A DNA stretch of 26,536 nt from a virus. The stretch is from the IMG/VR virus record IMGVR_UViG_3300048011_000240, positions 1 through 26,536 of that record; one strand, 5' to 3'. The notes under the pieces were generated by a model, which was given only the letters and a program-made list of their open reading frames with translations, had not been told where the DNA came from and searched no databases. Shown here in pieces: positions 1-7,189 of the stretch. Within the stretch, counting starts at the first letter, position 1, and every line of letters begins with the position of its first letter. Both the position numbers and the translations under genes were made by a program.

Positions 1-1
1 C

Positions 2-385
2 CCAAATGATTTAAGCAATATGAGCCATGATGACTTTTTTATGGTTTATAAAAGAATATTACAAAAAACTTATTCTAAATTAAAAAATAACCGTTTTGCA
101 GTTATTGTGATGGGCGAAGTAAGAAACAAAAAAGGTCAGTACATCGGCACTATTCCTAAAACAATAGAAATAATGGAAAGCGCAGGCTATAAATATTACA
201 ACGAAATTATTTTAGTAAACAGCGTTGGCACACTTGCATTGCGCTCTGGCAAACAAATGCAGGCCAGTAGAAAAGTCGGCAAAATTCATCAAAACGTGCT
301 TGTGTTTGTTAAGGGTGACGCCAGTGTTGCCGCCGATGAACTAGGCGAAATAGAAATAAATTTAGAGGAAGCAGATGGAGACTAA
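2..385 (+). CDS. DNA modification methyltransferase, C-terminal part (5' truncated by window edge)
   Basis: The reading frame is open to the window edge: the codons before the first ATG (base 20) read PNDLSN, so the gene starts upstream and the ATG at 20 is internal. The visible part resembles the C-terminal half of phage N6/N4-type DNA methyltransferases: an NDLSNM segment of the kind that follows the catalytic DPPY region, a strand RFAVIVMGEVR, then a block around LVNSVGTLALRSGKQM and the ending RKVGKIHQNVLVFVKGD, which is very typical of these enzymes. The catalytic DPPY motif itself is outside the window. Such enzymes transfer methyl groups from SAM to DNA, often to protect phage DNA from restriction. 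The last 11 bases overlap speD, which suggests translational coupling. Target base and site are unknown. Confidence 0.75.
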   Translation, partial: PNDLSNMSHDDFFMVYKRILQKTYSKLKNNRFAVIVMGEVRNKKGQYIGTIPKTIEIMESAGYKYYNEIILVNSVGTLALRSGKQMQASRKVGKIHQNVLVFVKGDASVAADELGEIEINLEEADGD

Positions 386-713
386 AGGCTATCATGTCAT
401 AGCAGACGTTTGGTTAAACGAGTACCCAGAAGATAACATTGCTGAAGTGCAATTAGGTATTGGCGAAGCTATAGAAGAATATTTAACTATTGTAGGCTTT
501 AAAGACCACCAGTTTAACGAACAAGCATTTACAGCCGTTTGGTTATTATCCGAAAGTCATTTTAGCATTCACACCTACCCAGAGCGCAATTTTGTTAGTT
601 TAGATTTATATACTTGTGGAGAACGCGCCGCATCAACTTTGCAAATAATGGGTGACATAATGGGAAACTTCAACGTAAAAGAAGCAAACGTAAAGGTAAT
701 TAATCGTGGTTAA
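375..713 (+). CDS. speD: S-adenosylmethionine decarboxylase proenzyme (SpeD family)
   Basis: AdoMetDC makes decarboxylated SAM, the aminopropyl donor for spermidine synthesis. The 112-residue protein has the core of the short bacterial/archaeal class: LLSESHFSIHTYPE at residues 57-70, in which Ser61 is the expected self-cleavage residue that becomes the pyruvoyl cofactor, His66 the processing histidine, and Cys81 in DLYTCG the catalytic cysteine. These correspond to Ser63, His68 and Cys83 of the Thermotoga enzyme, with the same spacing. All key residues are present, so it should be active. GAGGAA lies just upstream of the ATG, inside the end of the methyltransferase gene, which it overlaps by 11 bases. 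Both enzymes use SAM. No spermidine synthase gene is in the window, so the host would have to supply it. Confidence 0.93.
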   Translation: METKGYHVIADVWLNEYPEDNIAEVQLGIGEAIEEYLTIVGFKDHQFNEQAFTAVWLLSESHFSIHTYPERNFVSLDLYTCGERAASTLQIMGDIMGNFNVKEANVKVINRG

Positions 714-714
714 A

Positions 715-921
715 TTATGCGTTATGCAAATGTGCGCTGTTACCAAGGTCGTTTACTGCATAAATCATAGTGCGAGTATCTTGGTAAGTGTCGGCATACC
801 TAATAGCATCGGCATACTTAGTAAAGTCGCTTCTAGTACGGTTGCGGCCAAAGCCTCGTACTGCCGTAAAATATATAGCAGTGTCAAAACAAAATTGGCT
901 ATGTGTGTCTTCAAAGTGCAT
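715..921 (-). CDS. small hypothetical protein, isolated minus-strand gene
   Basis: A 68-residue protein of unknown function that I do not recognise at family level. It is soluble, with an N-terminal FCFDTAIYFTAVRGFGRNRTRSD stretch and a C-terminal DTRTMIYAVNDLG stretch of the kind seen in small phage proteins. It is favoured over overlapping plus-strand frames because the minus-strand ATG is preceded by a very good Shine-Dalgarno (AAGGAGTATTACA before ATG) and a promoter-like TTTACA/TATAGT leader, and because it fills almost exactly the gap between speD and terS. It ends one base from the end of speD and converges on it. It interrupts an otherwise wholly plus-strand late region, as an independently transcribed accessory (moron-like) gene would. 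Confidence 0.7.
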   Translation of the reverse strand: MHFEDTHSQFCFDTAIYFTAVRGFGRNRTRSDFTKYADAIRYADTYQDTRTMIYAVNDLGNSAHLHNA

Positions 922-949
922 TGTAATACTCCTTATTGCTGTAAACTAT

Positions 950-976
950 ACTATAACAAAACGTAAAGTATGTAAA
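950..976 (-). promoter_or_regulatory. putative promoter for the minus-strand gene at 715-921
   Basis: Reading the minus strand, TTTACA (976-971) and TTTACG (967-962) are followed by TATAGT (955-950), then the AAGGAG ribosome site and ATG. The spacer from TTTACA to TATAGT is 15 bases, shorter than ideal, so the exact -35 is uncertain. The paired TTTACA-like hexamers recur in two other minus-strand leaders of this window. The same intergenic stretch must also serve the divergent terS gene, but no clear plus-strand promoter is visible. Confidence 0.45.
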
Positions 977-977
977 G

Positions 978-1358
978 ATGGAAAATAAAAAAAATGTAGG
1001 CGGTAGACCAAAAATAGTTTTAACGGATGAGCAAAAACGTGAAGTTGAAACATTAGCGGCAGTTTTAACAACAGAACAAATAGCTGATTATTTTAGTATA
1101 AGCAGGCGGGTTTTCTTTGATATATTAGAAAGAGATGAAGAGGTTTCTGCACTATATAAAAAGGGAAAAGCAAGGGCTGTTGGATTTGTAGCGCAAAATT
1201 TAATACAAAAAGCAAGAACAGGTGATTTAGGCGCACAAATATTTTATTTAAAAACTAGGGCAGGGTGGAAAGAAACACAACGCATCGAGGGCGCAGGCGA
1301 CACAGGCGAACACGTTATAGCTTATAAGTGGTTGGACGATGACAACGAGGACGATTAA
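978..1358 (+). CDS. terS: terminase small subunit (TerS-like)
   Basis: A 126-residue protein directly upstream of, and overlapping by 20 bases, the large terminase gene, the classic TerS position. The N-terminus GGRPKIVLT and the segment at residues 30-52 (LTTEQIADYFSISRRVFFDILER) form a helix-turn-helix like those small terminase subunits use to bind the packaging site. The segment GKARAVGFVAQNLIQKARTGDLGAQIFYLKTRAGWKE is typical of phage TerS/Nu1-like proteins, where it helps form the oligomeric ring. The C-terminus is acidic (DDDNEDD), as expected for the end that contacts TerL. Role: recognise viral DNA and load the packaging motor. Assignment rests on motif and position. Confidence 0.85.
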   Translation: MENKKNVGGRPKIVLTDEQKREVETLAAVLTTEQIADYFSISRRVFFDILERDEEVSALYKKGKARAVGFVAQNLIQKARTGDLGAQIFYLKTRAGWKETQRIEGAGDTGEHVIAYKWLDDDNEDD

Positions 1359-2598
1359 CTACCGCCCCCGAAAGCTAGTTAAAAGTTTTCATAAACGCCA
1401 AGAAAGATTTGCTGTAATTGTTGCCCATCGTAGGTTTGGCAAAACAGTGGCGGCTATAAACGATTTAATAAAAACGGCATTAACCACAGACCGCAAAAAT
1501 GTCAGGGTTGCTTATATTGCGCCATACTACAGACAGGCCAAAGCAATAGCGTGGGACTACCTATTAGAATATACACAAGACGTTGAAGGTGTTGTTTACA
1601 ATACTTCGGAGCTTCGTGCCGACTTTCCTAATGGGGCTAGATTTAGGCTATTTGGGGCTGACAACTACGATGCTATGCGTGGTTTGTATTTTGATAGCGT
1701 TGTACTAGACGAGCCTGCCGACTTCCCTGCAAACGCTTGGCCAATGGTTATCAGGCCATCATTAGCAGACAGGCAAGGTAAAGCGACTTTTATAGGAACG
1801 CCGAAAGGAAAAAATGATTTTTGGGAAATTTATAACAATGCACAAAAAAACGAAAATTGGTTTTGTGCCATGTATAAAGCAGATGAAACCGAAATATTAG
1901 ATAAATTTGAATTAGAAGAAGCAAAGGAAACTATGGGCGAAGATAGGTTTGCTCAAGAGTTTCTTTGCAGTTTTGAAGCGGCAATACAAGGTTCTTATTA
2001 TGCTGTTGAAATGAAGAAAGCAAAAACCGAAAAAAGAATTACATCTGTTCCATATGACCCTTCAACAAGTGTAATTGTAAGTTACGACTTAGGAATTGGT
2101 GATAGTACCGCTTTGTGGTTTGCACAGTTTGTTGGTCAAGAAATACATTTAATAGATTATTACGAAAATAGTGGTGTAGGTTTAGACCATTATGCAAAAG
2201 TTTTAGATGAAAAAGGCTATCATTACGAAGCGCATATTATGCCACACGATGTAAGAGTAAAAGAATTAGGCACTGGCAAAAGTCGTTTAGAAACTTTAGA
2301 TAATTTAGGAATAAGAAATATTGAAATAGCACCCAGATTAAGTATTGATGACGGAATACAAGCTTCAAGGTCTATGCTTAACAAATGTTGGTTTGACGAA
2401 AAAAAATGTGAGCGTGGTATTGAAGCATTGTTGCAATACCGTAGGGAGTTTGATGAAAAGCTAAAATCTTGGCGTGGTCGCCCTTTGCACGATTGGACTT
2501 CACACGGCGCAGATAGCTTTAGATATTTGGCTGTTGGCTATAGGCCAAGCATAGATTGGGGCGAACCTATAAAACGTAATCTAAAGGGTATAGCGTAA
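1339..2598 (+). CDS. terL: terminase large subunit (packaging ATPase and nuclease)
   Basis: A 419-residue TerL. The N-terminal ATPase has a Walker A AHRRFGKT at residues 29-36 and a Walker B SVVLDE ending at Asp124-Glu125, followed by GTPKGKNDFW, a typical coupling-motif region. The C-terminal RNase H-like nuclease has VSYDLGIGDS, with Asp250 the probable first metal ligand, and HDWTSHGADSFRY, with Asp392 in the expected last acidic position. The length is at the short end of the usual range but both domains look complete. The ATG lies inside the end of terS with no strong ribosome site of its own, so translation is probably coupled. It cuts concatemeric DNA and drives it into the prohead through the portal encoded at 17004-19148. 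Confidence 0.96.
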   Translation: MTTRTINYRPRKLVKSFHKRQERFAVIVAHRRFGKTVAAINDLIKTALTTDRKNVRVAYIAPYYRQAKAIAWDYLLEYTQDVEGVVYNTSELRADFPNGARFRLFGADNYDAMRGLYFDSVVLDEPADFPANAWPMVIRPSLADRQGKATFIGTPKGKNDFWEIYNNAQKNENWFCAMYKADETEILDKFELEEAKETMGEDRFAQEFLCSFEAAIQGSYYAVEMKKAKTEKRITSVPYDPSTSVIVSYDLGIGDSTALWFAQFVGQEIHLIDYYENSGVGLDHYAKVLDEKGYHYEAHIMPHDVRVKELGTGKSRLETLDNLGIRNIEIAPRLSIDDGIQASRSMLNKCWFDEKKCERGIEALLQYRREFDEKLKSWRGRPLHDWTSHGADSFRYLAVGYRPSIDWGEPIKRNLKGIA

Positions 2599-2640
2599 TT
2601 TAATTTTATATGTTATAGAGATTTTTATAGGAGGGTGGCT

Positions 2641-2811
2641 ATGGCAAAACCAGTTTGGAAAAGTAAAAATCCAAAACCTAAAAGTAAGCGGCGCAAAATG
2701 ACCGCCAAGGAAGAAGCCAAAGCGAAGCGCACCGCAAAAGCGGCAGGCCGACCCTACCCTAATATGGTTGACAATTTACGAGCTATGAAAAAGAAGAAAA
2801 GGAAAAAGTAA
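2641..2811 (+). CDS. small lysine-rich phage protein
   Basis: A 56-residue, strongly basic protein (about a third Lys/Arg) with AKPVWKSKNPKPKSKRRK at its N-terminus, an AGRPYPNMVDNLRAMKK segment near its end and a poly-Lys/Arg tail. The AGRPYPN-VDN motif is familiar from small conserved proteins next to terminase or connector genes in many tailed phages; I know no proven function. It has one of the best ribosome sites in the window, AGGAGG at 2629-2634. The stop codon overlaps the next ATG (TAATG). The composition suggests nucleic-acid binding or an internal head component, which is inference only. Confidence 0.75.
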   Translation: MAKPVWKSKNPKPKSKRRKMTAKEEAKAKRTAKAAGRPYPNMVDNLRAMKKKKRKK

Positions 2812-2855
2812 TGCCCTACGGTAAAGGTAAGAAAAAAGGCGGCAAGAAAAAATAA
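2811..2855 (+). CDS. 14-residue lysine/glycine micro-ORF
   Basis: This reads MPYGKGKKKGGKKK and stop. It starts on the overlap TAATG with the gene before it, and its stop is immediately followed by the ATG of the gene after it (TAAATG), so a ribosome could move through all three genes without leaving. The MPYGKG opening is a familiar start for short basic proteins near connector genes in marine phages, which argues that it is translated and not chance. At 14 codons it is too short for statistical support. It could be a real peptide, or just a coupling device for the downstream gene, which lacks a clear ribosome site. Confidence 0.5.
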   Translation: MPYGKGKKKGGKKK

Positions 2856-3254
2856 ATGGCTTACACTAGCTTGATGGATATGTTTGACGGCGGCGGCGCA
2901 GGCCGTTCTGGTGCAACATTTCAAGGTGGTGGGCTATTAAGTGCATTAGCAAACAGGTTTGCCAAGCCTATAGGTTCTCAGCGTAGAAGCTCAGAAAACC
3001 TATCTAATATGATTAACCAGTTACAAAGCGGTGGAATGTCAAACAAATCCATTCCCAATATTATTGATATGACTGGCGAAGTAACAGACTTGTCAGGGGT
3101 TGGCATACCAGAAAAAATAAATGTAAGTGAATTAGATGACATATCTTTTAAAGAATTTTCAGAATTAGCTTTGCCAGTTTTTGAAGAAAAAGGTGTAACT
3201 CCATCTTATGATGATTTATTAAGGGCATATGTTAATTATTTAAATAGGCCATAG
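2856..3254 (+). CDS. hypothetical virion-region protein
   Basis: A 132-residue protein I do not recognise. The N-terminal 40 residues are glycine-rich and probably flexible (DMFDGGGAGRSGATFQGGG), the middle holds an ENLSNMINQLQSGGMSNKSIPNIID segment, and the C-terminal 50 residues are acidic and look helical. No signal peptide, membrane segment or catalytic motif is seen. It begins right after the preceding stop with no convincing Shine-Dalgarno, so it probably depends on coupling. Position between TerL and the adaptor suggests a minor head or connector component. Confidence 0.75.
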   Translation: MAYTSLMDMFDGGGAGRSGATFQGGGLLSALANRFAKPIGSQRRSSENLSNMINQLQSGGMSNKSIPNIIDMTGEVTDLSGVGIPEKINVSELDDISFKEFSELALPVFEEKGVTPSYDDLLRAYVNYLNRP

Positions 3255-3255
3255 A

Positions 3256-3516
3256 ATGGCAAAAGACCCTAGACTAAAACGTGCAGGAGTTAGCGGATAC
3301 AACAAGCCAAAACGTACCCCTAGCCACCCTAAAAAATCCCACATAGTTGTCGCAAAAGAAGGTAGTAAAATAAAAACTATTCGCTTTGGGCAACAAGGTA
3401 AAACTGGTGATAAAACCATGACTAAACGAGCTAAGTCATTTAAGGCAAGACACGCTAAAAATATTGCTAAAGGCAAAATGTCAGCGGCGTATTGGGCAAA
3501 CAAAGTAAAGTGGTGA
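3256..3516 (+). CDS. conserved small basic phage protein
   Basis: An 86-residue basic protein starting MAKDPRLKRAGVSGYNKPKR, continuing with TPSHPKKSHIVVAKEGSKIKTIRFGQQG and ending FKARHAKNIAKGKMSAAYWANKVKW. This is the pattern of a widespread small protein found next to terminase and connector genes in marine podoviruses and myoviruses, with a conserved His/Ala/Lys-rich C-terminus ending in Trp. The function is unknown to me. The high charge and the location suggest a DNA- or head-associated role. It starts one base after the previous stop, in the same operon. Confidence 0.8.
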   Translation: MAKDPRLKRAGVSGYNKPKRTPSHPKKSHIVVAKEGSKIKTIRFGQQGKTGDKTMTKRAKSFKARHAKNIAKGKMSAAYWANKVKW

Positions 3517-3521
3517 TATAG

Positions 3522-4139
3522 ATGCCATTATCAAATTATACAGAACTAACGGCAAGTATAGCTGACACATTAAACAGAACTGATTTAACGGCAGTTATAC
3601 CAGATTTTATAAGATTAGCTGAAGCGCAGTTAAGTAGGGATTTAAGGCATTGGCGCATGGAAGATAGGGCGACAGCCACGGTTGACACGCAATATACTGC
3701 TTTACCCTTAGATTTTATTGCCCCTATTAGAATAACAATACCCGCTAGTCCTAGCCATACTTTAGAATTAATTAGTCCTTTTGACATTTCAAAAATGCGA
3801 ATGGAAAACTCAGATAATGTTGGTCGACCTGAGTTTTATGCGGTTGTAGACGGTTCGTTTGAAGTTTACCCAACGCCAGATGCCGATTACACCGTAGAAC
3901 TGGTATATTATGAAAGCATACCTGACCTGTCAGTAAATAATACAAATTGGCTTTTAACGCATTACCCAGACGCTTATTTGTATAGTTCTTTGCTTCACAG
4001 TTCACCATATCTACAAGAAGACCAAAGAGTGGCAGTCTGGAACACGTTGTATCTAAACTCAGTTTCTGCTATAAATTTAGAAGGAGAGCGAGCTAGAACA
4101 TCTGGTTCGGGTCGTCGAATACAAATTAGGAGCTATTAA
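3522..4139 (+). CDS. head-tail adaptor protein (SU10/P22-like connector)
   Basis: A 205-residue protein with the layout of podovirus adaptor proteins that bind below the portal: an N-terminal helical part (YTELTASIADTLNR, then IPDFIRLAEAQLSRDLRHWRME), a beta-rich middle with LPLDFIAPIRITIP and GRPEFYAVVDGSFEVYPTPD, then VELVYYESIPDLS and WLLTHYPDAYLYSSLLHSSPYLQEDQRVAVWNTLY. The last segment is the most diagnostic, matching the usual NWLL-PDAYLY-LL-A-L--D-R---W pattern. A C-terminal Arg-rich tail (GSGRRIQIRSY) could insert into the portal. It would seal the filled head and seat the nozzle encoded at 9506-11332. The next gene follows with no gap. Confidence 0.82.
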   Translation: MPLSNYTELTASIADTLNRTDLTAVIPDFIRLAEAQLSRDLRHWRMEDRATATVDTQYTALPLDFIAPIRITIPASPSHTLELISPFDISKMRMENSDNVGRPEFYAVVDGSFEVYPTPDADYTVELVYYESIPDLSVNNTNWLLTHYPDAYLYSSLLHSSPYLQEDQRVAVWNTLYLNSVSAINLEGERARTSGSGRRIQIRSY

Positions 4140-4571
4140 ATGGCAAGTTTTACAAAAGTAAATGACTTTGTGGTCAACCTAGCTAATGCAATGGATATGA
4201 ATGCTGACACGTTCAAAGTTGCGCTATCTAATACAGACCCAACATCAGGCACAAATGCGGCGGCTGATGGAAATGGTGTTTTAGCAAATATTACAGAAGT
4301 AAGTTACACTAATCTTTCAAGCAGAACATTAGCAAACGTGACAAGTACCCAAACAGGCGGTACTTATAAACTGTCAGCTGATGATAAAGTTTTAACTGCA
4401 TCAGGCGGTTCAGTGGCGGCTTTTAGGTATGTCATTATTTACAACGATACACCAACATCACCCGCTGACCCTATTGTTGGCTATTACGATTACGGTTCTT
4501 CGCTTACATTGAATGACGGTGATACTTTTACAATAGACATCGGCACAAACGGTATATTAACGCTTACATAA
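4140..4571 (+). CDS. putative structural protein
   Basis: A 143-residue beta-rich protein beginning ASFTKVNDFVVNLANAMDMNADTFKVALSNTDP. This pattern (a short helical N-terminus, then TFKVALSNT and a Gly/Thr/Asp-rich beta region with a late YYDYGSSLTLNDGDTFTIDIG) recurs in small structural proteins of tailed phages found near connector and tail genes. It has no membrane segment. It abuts the adaptor gene. It may be a capsid decoration or tail-surface protein; I cannot choose between them from sequence. Confidence 0.7.
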   Translation: MASFTKVNDFVVNLANAMDMNADTFKVALSNTDPTSGTNAAADGNGVLANITEVSYTNLSSRTLANVTSTQTGGTYKLSADDKVLTASGGSVAAFRYVIIYNDTPTSPADPIVGYYDYGSSLTLNDGDTFTIDIGTNGILTLT

Positions 4572-4583
4572 TAGGAGAACATC

Positions 4584-5795
4584 ATGGCAAAACTATTTAA
4601 TAGAGCCAAGATGAACACCTCAACGACTGGGGCGGGAACCATTACGTTGGGCAGTGCAGAAACAGGCTTCCAAAGTTTTGCTGATGCAGGCGTAGCAAAT
4701 AGCGATGTTGTTCAATATGTCATTGAGGATGGCTCAAGTTGGGAAATAGGAACTGGTACTTATAGTTCTAGTGGAACAACATTGACACGTTCCCCTACTG
4801 AAAGCAGTGGTGGCGGTAGTGCGCTATCCCTCAGTGGTAGTGCAAAAGTTTCTATTACTGTTATTGCTGATGATTTTAAAAGGCTACAATTAGCAGGGGC
4901 TACAAAGGCAGAGGCTACTTCTGGCGGTTTAGATGTTACTGGAAATATTGTTGTTAGTGGCAATGTTGACGGTAGAAATGTTGCTAGTGATGGCACAAAA
5001 TTAGACGGCATTGAAGCAAGTGCAACGGCTGACCAAACTAACGCAGAAATAAGGGCGGCAGTGGAAGCGGCTTCAGATAGTAATGTGTTTACTGATGCTG
5101 ACCACACTAAGTTGAATGGCATTGCGGCTAGTGCAACTAATGTAACTAATACAAATCAGCTAACAAATGGCGCAGGGTTTCTTACTGGATTTTCTGGTAT
5201 GACTTCAAGTCATGTAGTTAATTCTTTAGGATTTACGCCTCTTGCCCCTGATGATGACGCTCAATTAAATTCTCTTGAAATAGGTGATACATCAGGTCCA
5301 ATATTACAGGAAGAGCGTAACCAAAATTTAAGGATTAAAGGTAGCAGTAGTACAGATTGCGGTATTGTCGGTATTGGTTCAAATAATGCGTTTTGTTTTC
5401 AATTATATGGCGCAGGCAGTCAACATGGATTTTTAAGGTCTACTTGGGGTTCTTGGGGTGCTTATGCTGACACTAGTGGAAACTGGACTGCCACAGGAAA
5501 TGTCACAGCGTATTCAGATGAAAAACTAAAAGACAATATTGAGCCAATAGAAAACCCTATCGAAAAGATAAAAGCTATCCAAGGTGTAACTTATAACCGT
5601 AACGACATTGAAGGTAATCCACGACAAACTGGTGTTGTTGCCCAACAAGTCGAAAGAGTTTTGCCAGAGGTGGTTATGACTAATGACGAAGGAATAAAAA
5701 CCGTAGCTTACGGAAATATGGTTGGCTTGCTAATCGAAGCAATAAAAGAACAGCAAGATGAAATAGAGCGACTAAGAGCGATACTTGAGGGTTAA
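4584..5795 (+). CDS. tail fibre with C-terminal S74 self-cleaving chaperone
   Basis: A 403-residue trimeric-fibre-type protein. Its N-terminal and middle parts are Ser/Gly/Thr-rich with fibre-like repeats ([37 protein letters not shown]). The last ~95 residues are an intramolecular chaperone of peptidase family S74: [11 protein letters not shown] with the Ser311/Lys316 catalytic pair at the family's usual spacing, then [15 protein letters not shown] and a final coiled coil ([23 protein letters not shown]). In this family the chaperone guides trimer folding and is then cut off in front of the Ser, so the mature fibre should end near residue 310. AGGAG precedes the ATG. Role: host-surface recognition. 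It opens the fibre cassette. Confidence 0.9.
   Translation: MAKLFNRAKMNTSTTGAGTITLGSAETGFQSFADAGVANSDVVQYVIEDGSSWEIGTGTYSSSGTTLTRSPTESSGGGSALSLSGSAKVSITVIADDFKRLQLAGATKAEATSGGLDVTGNIVVSGNVDGRNVASDGTKLDGIEASATADQTNAEIRAAVEAASDSNVFTDADHTKLNGIAASATNVTNTNQLTNGAGFLTGFSGMTSSHVVNSLGFTPLAPDDDAQLNSLEIGDTSGPILQEERNQNLRIKGSSSTDCGIVGIGSNNAFCFQLYGAGSQHGFLRSTWGSWGAYADTSGNWTATGNVTAYSDEKLKDNIEPIENPIEKIKAIQGVTYNRNDIEGNPRQTGVVAQQVERVLPEVVMTNDEGIKTVAYGNMVGLLIEAIKEQQDEIERLRAILEG
5723..5749 (+). repeat. near-identical 27-base segment, copy 1 (fibre chaperone end)
   Basis: Twenty-six of 27 bases match the segment at 8633-8659. Both encode the GLLIEAIKE-type stretch at the end of an S74 chaperone. Flanking DNA is much more diverged, so this is a short conserved block shared by two fibre genes. 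Confidence 0.8.
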
Positions 5796-5797
5796 AT

Positions 5798-6781
5798 ATG
5801 ACGTTACAAAGCAGTGGAGCAATATCACTAGCAAATATTGCGTCTGAATTTGGAGGCTCTACACCACACTCTTTAAGCGAATATTATTTAGGTCATAGCG
5901 GAATACCTTCGAGCGGCACAATAAGTATGAGCCAATTTTATGGTACAAGCTCACCTTCATATGTTTACGCAAGTGGCGGCAGTGTTTCGCAAAGTGGCAA
6001 TTACAGAACACATTATTTTTATGGTGCTGGATATTTAAATGTTACAAACTCTGGCAATGCGGCAGGGTCACAGTCTGTGACTGCCTTAATCATTGCAGGG
6101 GGCGGTGGCGGCGCAGGAATAGGCGGCGGTGGTGCAGGGGGTTATAGATACCTTTCATTTAATATTGGAACAGGCAACCATTACGTTGGAGTAGGCGGCG
6201 GTGGCGGCGGTTCGTATGGAAATTACAATACAGCAAAAGGTGGCAATGGTGGCAATAGTTCGTTTTACGGCTATACATCAACTGGCGGTGGTGGCGGTGC
6301 GGCAACCGAAAACTGGTACGGGACAGTGCCTTACGCCCCTGCGGGAAGCGGTGGTTCTGGCGGCGGCGCAGGGTTTGCGACTTCTGTAACAACAACCTAC
6401 TCAGGCGGTAGCGGTATTAGTGGCCAAGGTCATAACGGCGGTTCTGGTTCTAGACTAGCAGGCGGCGGTGGCGGTGGTGCGGCGGCGGCAGGGCAAAACG
6501 GTCACGCAAGGGCAACCCATCATGGCGGAAACGGTGGTTCTGGCTCTTATCATTTCAGTGGAGCCAGAGGCGGTGGCGGCGGTGGTGTTACTTGGTCTTA
6601 CAATGCTCCAAGCCCTGCAAGTGGCGGTTATGGTGGTGGCGGCAACGGTGGTGCGATTAATACTCACCAAGTAAGCGCAGGGTCAACGAACACTGGTGGC
6701 GGCGGTGGTGCGGCTTGGACAACTGGCGGCTCTAAAAATGGCGGTTCTGGTATTGTTATTATTCAGTATAGGTTTCAGTAG
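5798..6781 (+). CDS. glycine-rich tail-tip adhesin / fibre
   Basis: A 327-residue protein. An N-terminal attachment-type module (LQSSGAISLANIASEFGG to ISMSQFYG, about residues 3-48) resembles that of the fibre at 8689-9504. After a beta region it becomes a long glycine-rich domain from about residue 95 to 315, with many GGGGG runs separated by short aromatic or polar loops (for example GGAGGYRYLSF, GGSYGNYN, GGSGIVIIQYRF at the end). This composition resembles the polyglycine-helix receptor-binding domains of T-even-like gp38 adhesins, in which the loops vary with host. It begins two bases after the preceding fibre gene. A chaperone role, as for gp38, cannot be tested here. Confidence 0.8.
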   Translation: MTLQSSGAISLANIASEFGGSTPHSLSEYYLGHSGIPSSGTISMSQFYGTSSPSYVYASGGSVSQSGNYRTHYFYGAGYLNVTNSGNAAGSQSVTALIIAGGGGGAGIGGGGAGGYRYLSFNIGTGNHYVGVGGGGGGSYGNYNTAKGGNGGNSSFYGYTSTGGGGGAATENWYGTVPYAPAGSGGSGGGAGFATSVTTTYSGGSGISGQGHNGGSGSRLAGGGGGGAAAAGQNGHARATHHGGNGGSGSYHFSGARGGGGGGVTWSYNAPSPASGGYGGGGNGGAINTHQVSAGSTNTGGGGGAAWTTGGSKNGGSGIVIIQYRFQ

Positions 6782-7189
6782 ATGGCGCATTTTGCAAGAT
6801 TAGATGGAAACAAAGTTATTGATATTGTTGTAGTAGATAATAACGATATTATAGGCGCAGACGGAAATGAAAGCGAAGCTGTTGGTGTTGTTTTTTTAAA
6901 AGATATGTTTGGTCAAGATACGGTCTGGAAACAAACAAGTTGGAATTATAATTTTAGAAAAAACTATGCGATGATTGGCGGCACTTACGATGCTGACAAA
7001 GATGCGTTTATTGATGTAAAGCCTGATTTTGCGTCTTGGCAGTTAAATGAAGAAACTTGCATATGGGAAGCACCAGTACCAATGCCAGATGACCACGAAA
7101 CAAATCCTGTCCGTTGGGATGAAGAAAACCAAGAATGGGTTGATTTTACCCCATTAGGTGACGAACCAGATTTAGGAGAAAAACCGTAA
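6782..7189 (+). CDS. conserved phage tail-fibre-region protein
   Basis: A 135-residue acidic protein of a type common in marine phages: MAHFARLDGNKVIDIVVVDN at the start, KQTSWNYNFRKNYAMIGGTYD-DKDAFI in the middle, and WEAPVPMPDD-ETNPVRWDEENQEWVD near the end. The W-rich C-terminal part is highly typical. No function has been shown to my knowledge. It is usually encoded among fibre genes, as here, where it abuts the polyglycine adhesin gene on one side and the repeat protein on the other. It could be a fibre connector or assembly protein. No membrane segment or enzyme motif is seen. Confidence 0.78.
   Translation: MAHFARLDGNKVIDIVVVDNNDIIGADGNESEAVGVVFLKDMFGQDTVWKQTSWNYNFRKNYAMIGGTYDADKDAFIDVKPDFASWQLNEETCIWEAPVPMPDDHETNPVRWDEENQEWVDFTPLGDEPDLGEKP

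Noticed and set aside
706-988. Plus-strand frames at 706-966 and 788-988
   Set aside because: Both lie across the minus-strand gene at 715-921, which has a much better ribosome site; their protein sequences show no phage-like character.
6159-6674. Several overlapping frames in the glycine-rich region
   Set aside because: They arise because GGN-repeat DNA lacks stop codons in other frames; their products are low-complexity (His/Arg-rich or Val/Ala-rich).
6080-6760. GGCGGT-rich DNA as a CRISPR or recombination repeat array
   Set aside because: Repeats are irregular and codon-phased, so they reflect polyglycine coding and not a DNA-level array.
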